Assembly: GCF_028009165.1 (NCBI RefSeq) | Contig: NC_079244.1 | Span: 2,542,001 to 2,606,000 of the forward strand | Reading direction: 5' to 3' | DNA from: Akanthomyces muscarius | Lineage: Eukaryota; Ascomycota; Sordariomycetes; Hypocreales; Cordycipitaceae | DNA length: 64,000 nt | Shown here: piece after piece, positions 1 to 11,300 of the stretch | How positions within the stretch are numbered: position 1 is the first letter of the stretch | Layout of the letters: each line of letters opens with the position of its first letter | Program-made: the position numbers and the translations under genes | Notes under the pieces: generated by a model | What the model saw: the letters and a program-made list of their open reading frames with translations, nothing else | Databases searched by the model: none | Told to the model about the DNA's origin: nothing

Positions 1-601
1 TATCAAGCTCAATAATACGGGGCATCCAGGCTAAAGGAATACGCTCGTCATCTCCATGAAGCCAAATAACGTTGCTGACATGGTCTACTCGTAGAACATA
101 GGCACCATCCGCGGTTTGCTTGAAGTAGGGTTCCTTCAACAGCAAGACCATTCCTTGCTTCAGTAGCTGCTGAGAAGGAATCACATTCTCCTCTGGCTGA
201 TGATACATCTGTACAAGAATCGGGGTTTCGCGTTCATCTTCTGCAACCACCAGCAGTGCAGTCAATCGGCAAGCCTCAGTGCAATGACGCAACAGTATCT
301 TGAGGCCGAGATGATGCGTTTCCAATGTCATTTCGGAAATGAAGATCGGTTTGAGCTCATCACTGGGACGGGCACAGGGTAGATAACGGGCTGGGAGATG
401 TGCGGTTGAGCTCGTGGAAGCAGCACTTCTCTTGGCCTCCATGTGAGCAAAGAGCGGCGTGAAAAAGGCCGTAATCTCTGCTCGGGTGGGATAAAGCAAA
501 ACTTTCTTGCCTGAATTTTGCTTGGATTTGAGATGTGATTCCCTCGCCTGCTGTAATAGATCCCTCAAGATCGTATTGTCGGCAACATCCTGGGAGTCCA
601 T
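1..601 (-). CDS. Partial: N-terminus of a probable TPR-SET domain protein
   Basis: An open minus-strand frame begins with ATG at 601 and runs without a stop to the left edge, giving 200 codons of an incomplete protein. The part around residues 100 to 195 (LILLRHCTEA-type segment, then VQMYHQPEE, KEPYFKQTADGAYVLRVDH and DDERIPLAW) resembles, from memory, the segment preceding the TPR repeats in fungal TPR-SET proteins, a group of putative lysine methyltransferases. Neither the TPR repeats nor the SET domain lies inside the window, so catalysis cannot be judged. No intron is needed in the visible part. The gene lies upstream-in-tandem of the aminotransferase on the same strand, about 310 bases away. 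The reading frame is clear; the family name is less certain. Confidence 0.55.
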   Translation of the reverse strand, partial: MDSQDVADNTILRDLLQQARESHLKSKQNSGKKVLLYPTRAEITAFFTPLFAHMEAKRSAASTSSTAHLPARYLPCARPSDELKPIFISEMTLETHHLGLKILLRHCTEACRLTALLVVAEDERETPILVQMYHQPEENVIPSQQLLKQGMVLLLKEPYFKQTADGAYVLRVDHVSNVIWLHGDDERIPLAWMPRIIELD

Positions 602-912
602 TGCGGCGAGCGGAGCAAACTCTCAACGGAGCGAAATCTCGCAAAGAGCAGAGCAAATAGCTGACATCTGAAGATTAAGCAAAAAAGAAGCCAAGGTGTT
701 GGGTTTACATTAACAAGTAATCTGCCCGTTTGTCTTGGTGAATGCTGGTGAGCGTTTGCAGTTCCGCTACCTAGTGAATCTCCCCGCCCGCCCCCGTTTG
801 CGAATACCTGTTGCTAATGAAGAGAAGGGCCGCTCAGAGTTTATGCAATTGCAGTTCCATTTCAAGAGCTGGAACATTAATTCAAGATGGAGTGTATTTG
901 AAATGCACAATC
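602..912. other. Short intergenic spacer between two minus-strand genes
   Basis: This 311-base gap holds the promoter and 5' leader of the partial left-edge gene and the 3' untranslated region of the aminotransferase. I see no RNA gene, repeat or conserved site in it. Confidence 0.6.
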
Positions 913-2338
913 CTAGGCAGTGTCTACCTGCACCAAGGCTGCATACTTGGCGAGGAAGCCATGTACGACGGAAACAAACCGATCAAGCTCTGACTGCGGC
1001 GTCCCGAGAAGCAACGCGTAAAAACCACGCCAAGTAACCCAAAAACCGTTTTCTAGTAGATGAAACCAAAATAAGTCTTTGAGCTCGTCGATCTCTGCCA
1101 CGTCCAACGCATCAGCAATGGTTCGCGGCCCGTGTGCCACGAAGTGACTAGTCGCAACGGACCCGGTACCTGTGAAACAAAGCTTGGTACCCTTGCTTGC
1201 CTCGTTGAGCCTTGCAAGTAGATCATCTCCCGTCTTCGTGAAAGACTCTGCTACTTCTGGGGGATATACCTTGGTGAGCCCAGCATAGCCGCAGTGGGTG
1301 ACAAAGGTGTTGTTGTTGAAGGTGCCTGAATGGGCAACTGATCCCTTTACCCGCGGATCGTATACAGCCATGATGTCCTCGCAGCCGCCGAAAGCACCAA
1401 ATGCGACGCCGCCACCCAGGTATTTACCAAATGTCTTCAAGTCTGGTTTGAGGCCATGCACGGCCGACAGGCCTGCACCCGAAATGCGCGAAGTCATGAC
1501 TTCATCCACGATAAAGATGACTCCGGCCTAAAATCTGTTAGAAAATATACCAAGTCAAAAATCACCGATAGCGCAAATACTAACCTCTTTCGCAGCTTTT
1601 TCCACGCCAGTCAGAAACTCTTTTGTGCCGCAGATACAGCCACCGGATCCCTGCATAGCTTCCAGGATGACTGCAGCGACTCCCTCGCTCTCGATTGCCC
1701 TGATGGCGCCTTGGAGGTCGTTATACTTGGCAACAATCCAGTCGGCCTTGTCTACATTGTTGGCCGCGACTTTGCCATCCTTGAAGCCAAACACGGCGCC
1801 GTGGTAGCCACCACCGAACGCCACCACCTTACTCTTCCCTGTATAGAGTTTCGCAGCAGCGAGGGCGTGGAGGTTGGCTTCCGTGCCGGAATTTGTCAAG
1901 CGAATGCGCTCGAGACCGAATCGGTCGCACAAGGCCCTAGCAAAGAGTTGCTCCTGGGCTGTCGTTGCGCCGACATTGAGACCGACATTCTGGATGACAT
2001 TTTGAAGAGCCGCGAGAATGTCTGGGTTAGAGTGACCATATAAGCCGGCCGTGAACTCGGCCGTCAGGTCAGTGTACCTTGGCAGTTCTCGTTAGCAGAA
2101 CAAGCCTTGCCAGCGTATTGGCTACATACGTATCGCCATCTTCAGAGATAAGCTGGTAGTCTTTGCCAGATTTCATACAGAGAGGAAAGGGGCTCGTGTG
2201 GAGCACAGTCCTCGTGTTGCCGCCGGGAAATGTTTTGACAGCTTCGTCATGGAGAGCTTTGGACCTGGGGTTGCGCGCGACGAAGCTTTTGACGGCTGCG
2301 TCGAGAGCAGCTTGTAGGGATAAAGATCTAGAAGACAT
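913..2338 (-). CDS. PLP-dependent class III aminotransferase, glutamate-1-semialdehyde aminomutase-like
   Basis: Three exons, 2338-2130, 2077-1585 and 1527-913, give 438 aa; the introns are 52 and 57 nt with GTATGT/GTTAGT donors. The protein has the class III (omega) aminotransferase layout: an N-terminal FPGGNTR segment, NSGTEANLHALAAAKLYTG, GGYHG, then FIVDEVM with Asp242 expected to contact the cofactor, and TFGKYLGGG with Lys269 as the predicted Schiff-base lysine. HSGTFNNN near residue 290 is typical of the glutamate-1-semialdehyde 2,1-aminomutase branch. Fungi do not make tetrapyrroles by the C5 route, so the substrate is probably another amine or amino acid; this is inference. Length and motifs look complete. 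It is divergent from the NUG1 gene across about 1 kb. Confidence 0.88.
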
Positions 2339-3370
2339 GATTCACAGATTGGAAGTAACAAGGTACATGGGATAGTATTGTTGTTGATTCAGAGAGCTAT
2401 GTCGTGTAAGCTGGGTGTTGTGGACAGCAGGTAGCAACCGGTAAGAGAGCTGAACAAGGAGCATATGCGGAGGCAAAAAGCGCAGAGCCTGATACTTATA
2501 CACTTGAGTTCTCGACAAGTACCCCGCGGATTTGGATACAGCTGTTCCGATTACGCAATATTAATCAGCGTTGTATGAGGCTTCGCTGGCTGCCAGCTCC
2601 GGTCTCCGGCCTCGGCGGGGTGGGTAGCGGTAGACGGGGGTGGAGACCGGCTGGGCAGGGATGATACGAAGATCACTGAATATTTGCGATTGCAGTCACG
2701 CATTTCATTCAGTGAAGCCTTTAATGACGACAGGAAAAATGTCTCGCGTTGGCTTGTAGTTGTATGAGCGGCGGTGGTGGGGGTGCGTCGAGCTTAGGCG
2801 AAGGAGAGGGACGCATGCTGGCCGCCACCTAATAAAACGTGAGGCCTCTTACAAAACTCGGCGAGATCAGGTTTATGATTGTAATTTTGAAATTACATGG
2901 AATGCAGAAAGGAGAGGTCCATGCTTTTCACCATACAAAATCCGGCTGTTCTCTACGTTCAATCACACTGAGGGCGGTGTGATTGGCTATGGGCAGAAAC
3001 ATTGGCGGGGTTCCCGATTAGGCTCTGTACAGTGCTGCTTTCGCATCCATCAGCTCAAAGCTCTTGGTAGAGATTGGCGCTTTATAGCCGAAAAGGCCTG
3101 AGAATTACAGAACAATTAATGCATAGTTCTTGTCTAAGCTCTGGAAACAATGTAAATAGTTTGTTTTACTGAAACCACTCAAAAATGGAGCACTATTTAG
3201 TACAAGGTGCTTGAGGTCCCTTGTCCAGTGCGAGAAAAGCAGCGCCATGCCGTGCCTGATTTGGCTTATCGCTGCCGCCCACTTAATTTTTTTTCTGCCA
3301 TCCACCAAACGGTCAAGAAAGTCGACTTCTCGACGAACAATCATAGTTAACAAACCCGACTGTATACAAA
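2339..3370. promoter_or_regulatory. Divergent intergenic region between aminotransferase and NUG1 genes
   Basis: About 1.03 kb between two gene starts facing apart, so it must carry both promoters. It contains a G/C-rich patch at 2590-2660 with several CGG triplets, including a 9-bp inverted repeat (2599-2607 with 2642-2650) of the kind zinc-cluster regulators can bind, though such a repeat is also expected by chance. No TATA box or coding exon is convincing. Confidence 0.4.
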
Positions 3371-5093
3371 ATGGCGGGCTCAATTAACAAACCGAAGAGT
3401 ATGTTACCATTTAGTCCCAATATATTCGCGCAAGAAAGAAACCAGAACCTAACCAAAACTAGAGCCCAGCTCGAAGCGCGGCACCTCGCGCCTTCGCCAC
3501 AAGATCGCAAAGTCCTCCCTCGCCAAGCAGCGAAAAGATCGCAAGCTGGCGAGAAAGAACCCCGAATGGCGATCCAAGTTGAAAAAGGACCCGGGTATCC
3601 CCAATCTGTTCCCGTACAAGGAGAAGCTTCTGCAAGAGATCGAAGAGAACCGCATGAAGAAGCTGCAGGAGGCTCAGCGCCGCAAAGAAATGGCCAAGGC
3701 CGCAAGCACAGGCGTCGCTGCGCAGGCCGAGGCCGATGATGAGGAGGCCATGGAGGATATCGAGGGTGAAGGGGAAGACGAAGACTTCATGGACGACGAT
3801 GACGAGGTTGGCGACGAGTCCAACCCCATGGCGGCCCTCATTGCCAGCGCCCGCCGCGCCGCCGCCAAGTACGACAAGGACCTTGCCGACGACGACATGG
3901 TCGACGACGATGAAGAGGACGAGGATGACATGGACACCAATGAGATGTCGGTCGGCCAAGCCTCCTCCCGCAAGACATACGACAAGGTCTTCAAAAAGGT
4001 CATCGACGAGGCCGACGTCGTGCTGTATGTGCTCGACGCCCGCGACCCCGAGGGCACCCGCTCGCGCGAGGTCGAGCGCAACATCATGGCCAGCGCCGCC
4101 TCGAGCGGCAAGCGCCTGATCCTCATCCTCAACAAGATTGACCTGGTCCCGCCCAAGGTGCTGCGCGACTGGCTCGTGTACCTGCGGCGGTACTTCCCCA
4201 CGCTGCCGCTGCGCGCGTCCGGCGCCGCGGCCAACGCGCACACCTTTAACCACCGCGACCTCTCGGTGCAGAACACGTCGGCGACGCTCTTCAAGGCCCT
4301 CAAGAGCTTCGCCGCCAGCCGCGACCTCAAGCGCGCCGTCTCCGTCGGCGTCATCGGCTACCCCAACGTCGGCAAGAGCTCCGTCATCAACGCCCTGCTC
4401 GGCCGCCTGAGCGGCAAGGCGCCCAGCTCGTCGCGGGCCTGCCCCGCGGGCGCCGAGGCCGGCGTCACCACCAGCATCCGCGCCGTCAAGATCGACAGCA
4501 AGCTGACGCTGCTCGACTCGCCCGGCGTCGTCTTCCCCTCGTCCTCGTCGGTCCAGTCGGCCGGCCTCGTCAACCTCAAGAACGCCGCCGAGGCCCACGC
4601 CCACCTCGTCCTGCTCAACGCCGTGCCCCCCAAGCAGATTGACGACCCCGTCCCCGCCGTCAACCTCCTCCTGCGCCGTCTCTCCGCCTCCCCCGACCTC
4701 CTGCAGAAGCTCACCGACGTCTACGACATCCCCGCCCTGCTGCCCAGCCGCCTCGACGGCGACGTCTCCACCGACTTCCTCGTCCAGGTCGCCCGCAAGC
4801 GCGGCCGCCTCGGCCGCGGCGGCATCCCCAACCTCAACGCCGCCGCCATGACCGTCGTCACCGACTGGCGCGACGGCCGCATCCAGGGCTGGGTCGAGGC
4901 TCCCGTCCTCGCCGTCGACTCCGGCAAGAAGTCGGCCGCCAAGAAGACCGCTGCTAAGAAGACCGGCGGCGAGGAGGCGGCCGTCGCCGACCAGAAGCAC
5001 ATCGTCACGGAATGGGCCGCCGAGTTCAAGCTCGAGGGCCTGTGGGGTGACGACGGCGCTGCTGTCGCAGACGACGATGCCATGGAGCAGTAA
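3371..5093 (+). CDS. NUG1: Nucleolar circularly permuted GTPase (Nug1/Grn1/nucleostemin family)
   Basis: Two exons, 3371-3398 and 3463-5093, give 552 aa. The first exon has only 28 coding bases; its 64-nt intron has a GTATGT donor and a CTAAC branch motif, and splicing restores the basic start MAGSINKPKKPSSKRG followed by the GN3L/Grn1 N-terminal domain (RHKIAKSSLAKQRK, NPEWRSKLKKDPGIPNLFPYK). A long acidic insert spans about residues 95 to 175. The GTPase motifs are in permuted order: G4 NKID at 233-236 comes before G1 GYPNVGKSS at 308-316 and G3 DSPG at 361-364. The family acts in the nucleolus and on pre-60S particles before export. The C-terminus is Lys/Ala-rich then acidic. The length fits the fungal family. 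It is convergent with DIS3, with 283 bases between stop codons. Confidence 0.93.
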
Positions 5094-5376
5094 GAAAGAG
5101 AAAAGAAATACATCTTGTGGAACGACATGAATTATAGAGAAAAAGTCTTTTTCCGTCACATTGGGTTTATATCATCTTTTTTTCACATACAGAGTTTGGC
5201 GTTTATGGGGCACTTGATACTTGCAAAATAAAAAAGACAGAAGGGGCATGTAGCTATTCCAAGTGTTATGAATACAAAAGCTTTTTCTATTATGTACATG
5301 CATGTGAAGCAGTTGACAACACTCCGTGTAAATGCTATTGTAGTCTATACGAGCCCTATTTCTTTTCCCGTACCAT

Positions 5377-8300
5377 TCACGCACTAATCAACTCCATCTT
5401 GACACCACGCTTGCCGGTCTTGTCGTCCTTTTCGTCATGGACTCTAACCTTGACCTTTTGGAACAACTCGACCTTGAGCTCGCGGCTGCCCGTCGTCGTG
5501 AGCGTAAACGTCTCGGCGTCAAATTCGCTCTCGGGCTCGGGCTCCGCCAGGTCGCGCAGGCGAATCAGGCCCTCGATGCCGAAGCGCGGCACCAGCACGA
5601 CGAGACCGTTGCTGAAGATGCGCATGACAAAGGCATCCTCCTCGGCGACGCGGCCCTTGAGCGCCTGACCGACGTAGTAGGCGATGGAGGCGCGGCCGGC
5701 CATCTGCGCGTTGCGGTGGCGCACGTTGATGTTCTTGCAGACGGCCTCGAGGCGCCCGCGGCTGCGCACCGTCGGGTGCACGGCCTCGTAGCCAATGGCC
5801 GCGGCGAGCTGCCTGTGAGCGAGTAGGTCGGCGTATCGGCGGATGGGCGACGTGAAGTGCGTGTAAATCTCTGAGGCAAGGCCGTAGTGGCGGAACTCGG
5901 GGTAAGACTGCGTGCCGGAGCAAAAGTACTCGGCGCTCATCATGCAGCGCGTGGCCATTATGCGGACGAGGGTGTTGAAAAAGGGCTCGGCCGGGTCGGT
6001 GCACGCGTCCAGGGAATCGGCGAGCGTCTTGCTGGTGTCGGTGCGCAGCTCGAGGTTGCGCTTCACACGCAGCTGCTCAGCGAGCTCGTCAAAGTTGGTC
6101 TTGGGCGGCGCAGCGTGGCGACGGAGAATGGCCGTCTGTGGGAACGCCTCGTAAATTTTGGCAGCGACTGAAATGTTGGCAAACAGCATGAATTCTTCGA
6201 CGAGCGAGTTCGTGTCGAGGAGCTCCTTCGTCTTGACATCGATGGGATCAGACGTTTCAGACTCCATCTGCACCTTGACTTCAGGAGAAGACAGGCTGAG
6301 CGCACCCGCGTCCATGCGCTTCTTCTTAAGGCGACGAGATAGCGCAAGCAGCATGCGCATGCCTTGCGTGAGCTCGTCCTGCTGGGAGGCATCGTCAATG
6401 CGAAGCTGCGCCTGTTCGTAGCTAAAAGCTTCACGAGACTTGATGACCGACTTTGTGAAGCGCACATTGACGATATCAGCGTCGTCATTGAGCTCCCAGA
6501 GAACGGAAAAGGCGTAGCGCTCGACATACGGCTTGAGCGAGCAGAGGTCGGTACCAAGCAGCGGCGGCAACATGTCGATACGCTTGTCGACAAGATAGAC
6601 GGTGGTGCCGCGCACGCTGGCTTCAGCATCCATGGCATTGGCGGGCTTGACAAAGTGGGAAACATCAGCAATGTGTACACCGACTTCGTAGTTGCCGTTG
6701 GGAAGCTTGCGTGCATGCAGAGCATCGTCAATATCTTGACAGCCGACAGGATCGATACTGCAGATAAGCAGCCCGCGCAAGTCTTCACGGTCCCTCCAAC
6801 CAGCGTCTTCAGTGCTGCCGGGTACGCGCCAGTCATGGCCTTCCTTAGGCAGGCAGTCGAGGACGGTCTTGGGGAAGGGACGGTACTGCACATCCCATTC
6901 GAGAAGCAGAGCCTCAGTCTCAGCGGCCTTGGTTTCCAGTTCACCGAGTGATCGCACAAAGTGGCCGACCGGGTGTCTCGAGTCGCGGTCCCAGGCATCA
7001 ATTGTCACCAGCAGCCGCTTGCCTAGAAGCTCAGATACCTGTCGCGTGCGCAGGCGAATCTTGGGAATCTTCTTGTCCATAGGAATGAGGAAGACACTGT
7101 CCAGCTTGCGGCCCTGGCTCGAGCCCTTGCTGGCGGATGAGGGGTCAATGTGACCAACGTATTGACGCCAGTTGCGCTTGATGACGCCGACAACCTTGGC
7201 TGTAGGCTGGGGATGGCTTTCTGAGCCGCTTTTGTGTGTTCGTTTGACTTGCTCCTGCAGCGCCTTCTTCTCCCGATCCGAGACAAAGTCTTGCTGCTCT
7301 GCATCGGCATCCTCGTTCTTTGTTACTGTATCCTCCTCAATGATTTTCGTCGACGGCTGTTTCCACTGATCCTGCGGCAGAAGCTCCACAACGACAAGAT
7401 CACCATCGACAGCCCTGTTGATGTTTTCTCTCCCAAGGATGATGAGTGGCTTGGCAAAGGCCGGCACTTTGATGGATCCTTCGAGATAGTTGTATGGCGA
7501 GACGTTGAAAATGCCTTGGTGCATGAGACCGGCCTTGACGCCAGTCATCATGCGTGATACGGTAAAGTATTCAGGGTACAATGGTTGGAACCCCTTGTTG
7601 ATATCTTCGCGTGCTTGGTTTTGCGATTCGGGAATCAAGTCTAGCAGGTTCTCGCCATCTGCGAGGCTGCCAATGTAGTCCCTGAGTGTGACTGCTTCGA
7701 CGCCTTCTTTTTTTGCTTTGCGGATATTATCTCGGTCGTCAGTAAGCATGACGACGGCGGGCGCTGTCCCTTGGCCGACTTGCGCCGCGAGATGCTCGCT
7801 GTACCACTTGACTGCCTGGCGCACAGCGCGATCATTTCTGTCGTTTACCGACTCATTGGTTTCTCTTTGCACGTATGTCTCTACACGAAAGTCGTTGAAG
7901 AAGACGTAGAAGCGCTTGTCCTCGCTCTTGGTAAGCGATATCAATCGATTGTACAGAGGCAAAGAGCGGTTTCGAAGCTCTTCCAGAACGGTCTGCAGGA
8001 CGACGACGTCGTAAAAGGCAGAGCTCTGCTCAAATAAATCCATGCCATTCAGAAGTGCGTTGGTGTCCGGTACTAGGTAATGTCCGCGCGGGAAAGTCTT
8101 GGTGCCCCCAGGCTTATCAGACAGGACAAACGGTTGAGCTATTCGGTCAGCTGGCTGAGTCAAAGTATCGAGAATATTCAAGGAATAGTTTACCTTGGCC
8201 AGAAGCATTGCGAGGAGCAAACTCCAGGCATGCTTTACATAGCTGCGACGAGCAGGGAATGTCTGTTCTGAGGTAGACCTCTCTCACAATCTTTTGGACC

Positions 8301-8389
8301 TTGCCACTGCGGGTGGACCGGACATATGTTTTGCTAGAAATGTTGGAGGCCAAAGGCCCAGCTTCGTGGGTCCTCTTGAGACTTGTCAT
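5377..8389 (-). CDS. DIS3: Exosome catalytic subunit Dis3/Rrp44 (3'-5' exoribonuclease and endonuclease)
   Basis: Two exons, 8389-8194 and 8138-5377, give 985 aa, close to the usual length. The 55-nt intron removes a frame break and restores the join SGQAQPFVLSDKPGG. Order of domains: a short N-terminal region with RSTRSGKVQKIVREVYLR and the Cys-rich CR3 patch (CSSQLCKAC), a PIN endonuclease domain whose first acidic residue is Asp90 (LVPDTNALLN), cold-shock domains, the RNB exonuclease core with Asp528, Asp534, Asp536 and Asp537 in DPVGCQDIDDAL, FTSPIRRYADLLAHRQL, and a C-terminal S1 domain. All expected catalytic aspartates that I can check are present. As the core exosome nuclease it degrades and trims RNA in nucleus and cytoplasm, including rRNA precursors. 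The start was chosen because it gives the conserved N-terminus; upstream in-frame ATGs lie in a nonconserved leader. Confidence 0.96.
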
Positions 8390-11300
8390 TGTTCCCCTTT
8401 TCAACTTTTCGCCCTGTAGATGAATTTGGCGGGTCGGGCGGCGACTATGTGTGAAGTTGTCTTGCGGCAGAGTTCTCAAGTAGGTTTGCCTGGATGCGCC
8501 TAGCAGGCGAATCAAAAAGCTACACACCGGCTTATCGATTAGCGCATTGCCAACGCATACGTGCAGAAACGCAACCCAAAAGGTGGGCAGACCGGGCTGA
8601 GCACTTGCCTGGAAAGGTCTAGGGAGATCTATAATCAGGAAGTGATTTTTTCGTTCGAAATCTAATTTTCTCCAGCTATCTACATTATCCGAAGGCATGT
8701 TGAGACTTTCGATTCTATTCACGGTCACGTGGACAATCACGTGCAGCAATTCTGTGTGCGGGTGCGATGTTGTACAGGTGATTAAGACATAAACTTATCA
8801 GCTGCGATAGAATAATTGCCGTTGGGATTTGGCATTTGAGCTTCAATGGCGTGTGAAATCTGCTCGCGACACTTCCCAGTGGTGATCAAGGCCGGCAGTA
8901 CATGCGCTCGGCCTACGCAAACCTGAGCAGACTACCGGGCTCCGGAAGGAAAAGGAACATAATTTTCGATAATATCGAAATATGTATTTTCATTCTAAAA
9001 AGATTTTTAGGACTATAAATAGGTCCTGTAAATGCTCGCAAGGTTATGTGTTTACTGGATACCCGGTCAGCCACCGTTTCATCTTTCGGCTGACTTTCGG
9101 CTCGTTTGACCGTAGCGTCTAAAATTTCCTGACAGTTTTACTTAAATTATACTATGTAGCTGATACTGGCTGCGCTTTTGCGAGCGAAATACGAAGAGCG
9201 GCTTTTCCCCCCGATGGCATTGCCTCTGGGGCCGGCGAGCAGAACGAGGAAGAATGACAAGAGCGCTGTCTACACTTCACGTTGCTCGGAATTCCACATG
9301 GAACACTGCAGTAATGCTATTGCAAAGATGTCCGACATTAAGACTTGCTCGACTTTTTGTATAATTTTAAAACTGTGCCTTGACAGTGGTCCGGTTCCTC
9401 AACGCTGGGATAGCAATACTTTTTGAAGACACCTTTCCAGAAAAGACCAGTCTCGAGGAGGCTGATATACTGAAAATAAATAAAAAGACGCTTGTATCAG
9501 CAAGTCGAAAATAGTGATAAGGGATCGCACACTTAGACCATAGCATGTGAAGCATGAGACCCAATGGGACAAGGACTTGGCATCCCTGGCCGAGGTCTGC
9601 AGAGTTCGTCGTGCATTGGCCCTCATCCGGGACCTACCCGGAAGGGGTTTTCCTCGTAGATCACACGACATGTAATATCTGGGCGACTTTCGGGCCCTGC
9701 GCATAGCTCCGCGGTAATTTGCTCTCGATGTTGGTAGAGAGTGAGAGAGTAAAATACGGGGGAAATCGGCATCACAAGCACTACGGCTGGCATTATTTGG
9801 AAGGTATGCTGTGAGATATATAGGTATATACTGTCTCTCGAAATTTTGCCAATAAGCATAATACCGTCCTTAATCAAGCCATACGGAGCATCTTCATCGC
9901 GCGGGTTTACCCCTACTCTACTCCCAGATCTGTCTCGTAAAGACGGACCTCAAGTCCAGGCCCGGTCCCGGTTATGTTTATGTCTTGGCGAACCATGTAC
10001 CCAAATGCAGGCTTCTTCTCGATTACGCGACGGGCTTGGCAGGCTACACAGGCTGAATCGAAACGGCGATGAAGCAAAGCGTGACTTTTCCGAATGACCT
10101 GCCTCATGCACCCCACGCCGCACATCCGCCTCTCGGGACCCTCAACTCCGCGGCAGCATGCTCAAAACAAATCATAATTCATCATCAACTGTATTTTGTG
10201 TAGCAATGCTCTCCCAAAAATCTAGGAACAGTCCCGATTATGCCGTCAATTTTCAAGTTTTCTTCTCGGGATATTAGGGCCTACGAATCCTGCTTCTTTC
10301 CCATACGATAGCTATCCTGTTTTTTATTGCGCCACCAGCAAAGCCTAATCTCAATTTCTTCTGGGCTAGTGTACTTCTCATTGGGTTAAATGCATTGAAA
10401 TACATTGATGAATAAAAGGCGGAGAGAGCAGTGCTGCACAACGATGTACAGCATGTTTGGCCTCTCTATTCATCATTATCGTTCATCGCAAGCAGGAACT
10501 TGCACATGGAAAAGGTCCGAGAATCCCGCGAAAAAAGGAGCAATATAGCTGTCTTCTTGACAGACCAGGCCCATCTTCACAGTTTCCGGCGGGTAGCGAG
10601 CCCCCTTGTTCATGGACGATAACAGGTTCACCATGTGCCGACCTGGTTGCGCCTTGCATCACGAAGCGTCACGGGTTTGATCTGTTTTCCCGTGTCGTCT
10701 TCTTTTCTTTCTCGTACCTGTCTATTTCCCATTTCCTAGTATTCTAGCTGACGTGGTGTTCAGTCTCGGGGTTTTTTTTGGTGTAGCTATGTAACTATAC
10801 ACGCTCTCTTTGGCTACTTTGTGGCAGAGCCTTGCTCAACTCCCCCTATCGACATGCGCCTTACACGGCGCCCGCCTCACAACCATCCTCCCAAACCAAA
10901 TCGCCGGCTCGGCAGATTCCATGAACAAGAGCTGATAAGCCTGCTGCTTATTCCCTAGCCAAGCCACAATGCACCTTGTAGTATGCTGCAGTAGCAAATG
11001 CAACAAACTTTGACTTGTGCTCTACTTGTCCATCTTTCTCGGCCGTTTATACTTCAAACTCCAAAAGGGCCCCGTATCTGCTTTGTTAGTTTTAATCCCC
11101 GGTGCCCTCTAGGTGTGTGGAACACAGGCCACACGCCCTTTTCTCTTTTCCATTCGTCCTGCCCACGACCACCCCCTCCTTTGCTCCCGGCAAGGGAGAA
11201 GAAAAAAAGTGACAGGGAGAGGGGGAGGGGTGGGAGGGCGAGATGTTTGACCCATGATGTGCAGCTGCAAGTGCGTGTGGAGAACGCCCGGCACACTTTT

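Noticed and set aside
3459..5159. 566-codon open frame antisense to NUG1
   Set aside because: It is the mirror of a GC-rich gene with strong third-position C bias; the translation is repetitive (Val, Gly, Asp, Leu), and the sense strand encodes a complete GTPase with all motifs.
6063..7001. 312-codon frame inside DIS3 on the same strand
   Set aside because: It is an out-of-frame reading of the RNB domain; the DIS3 frame through it is continuous and conserved.
8964..8980. Hairpin TTTCGATA-A-TATCGAAA in an AT-rich patch
   Set aside because: About one such 8-bp arm hairpin is expected by chance, more in AT-rich sequence; no U-run or gene end supports a functional role.
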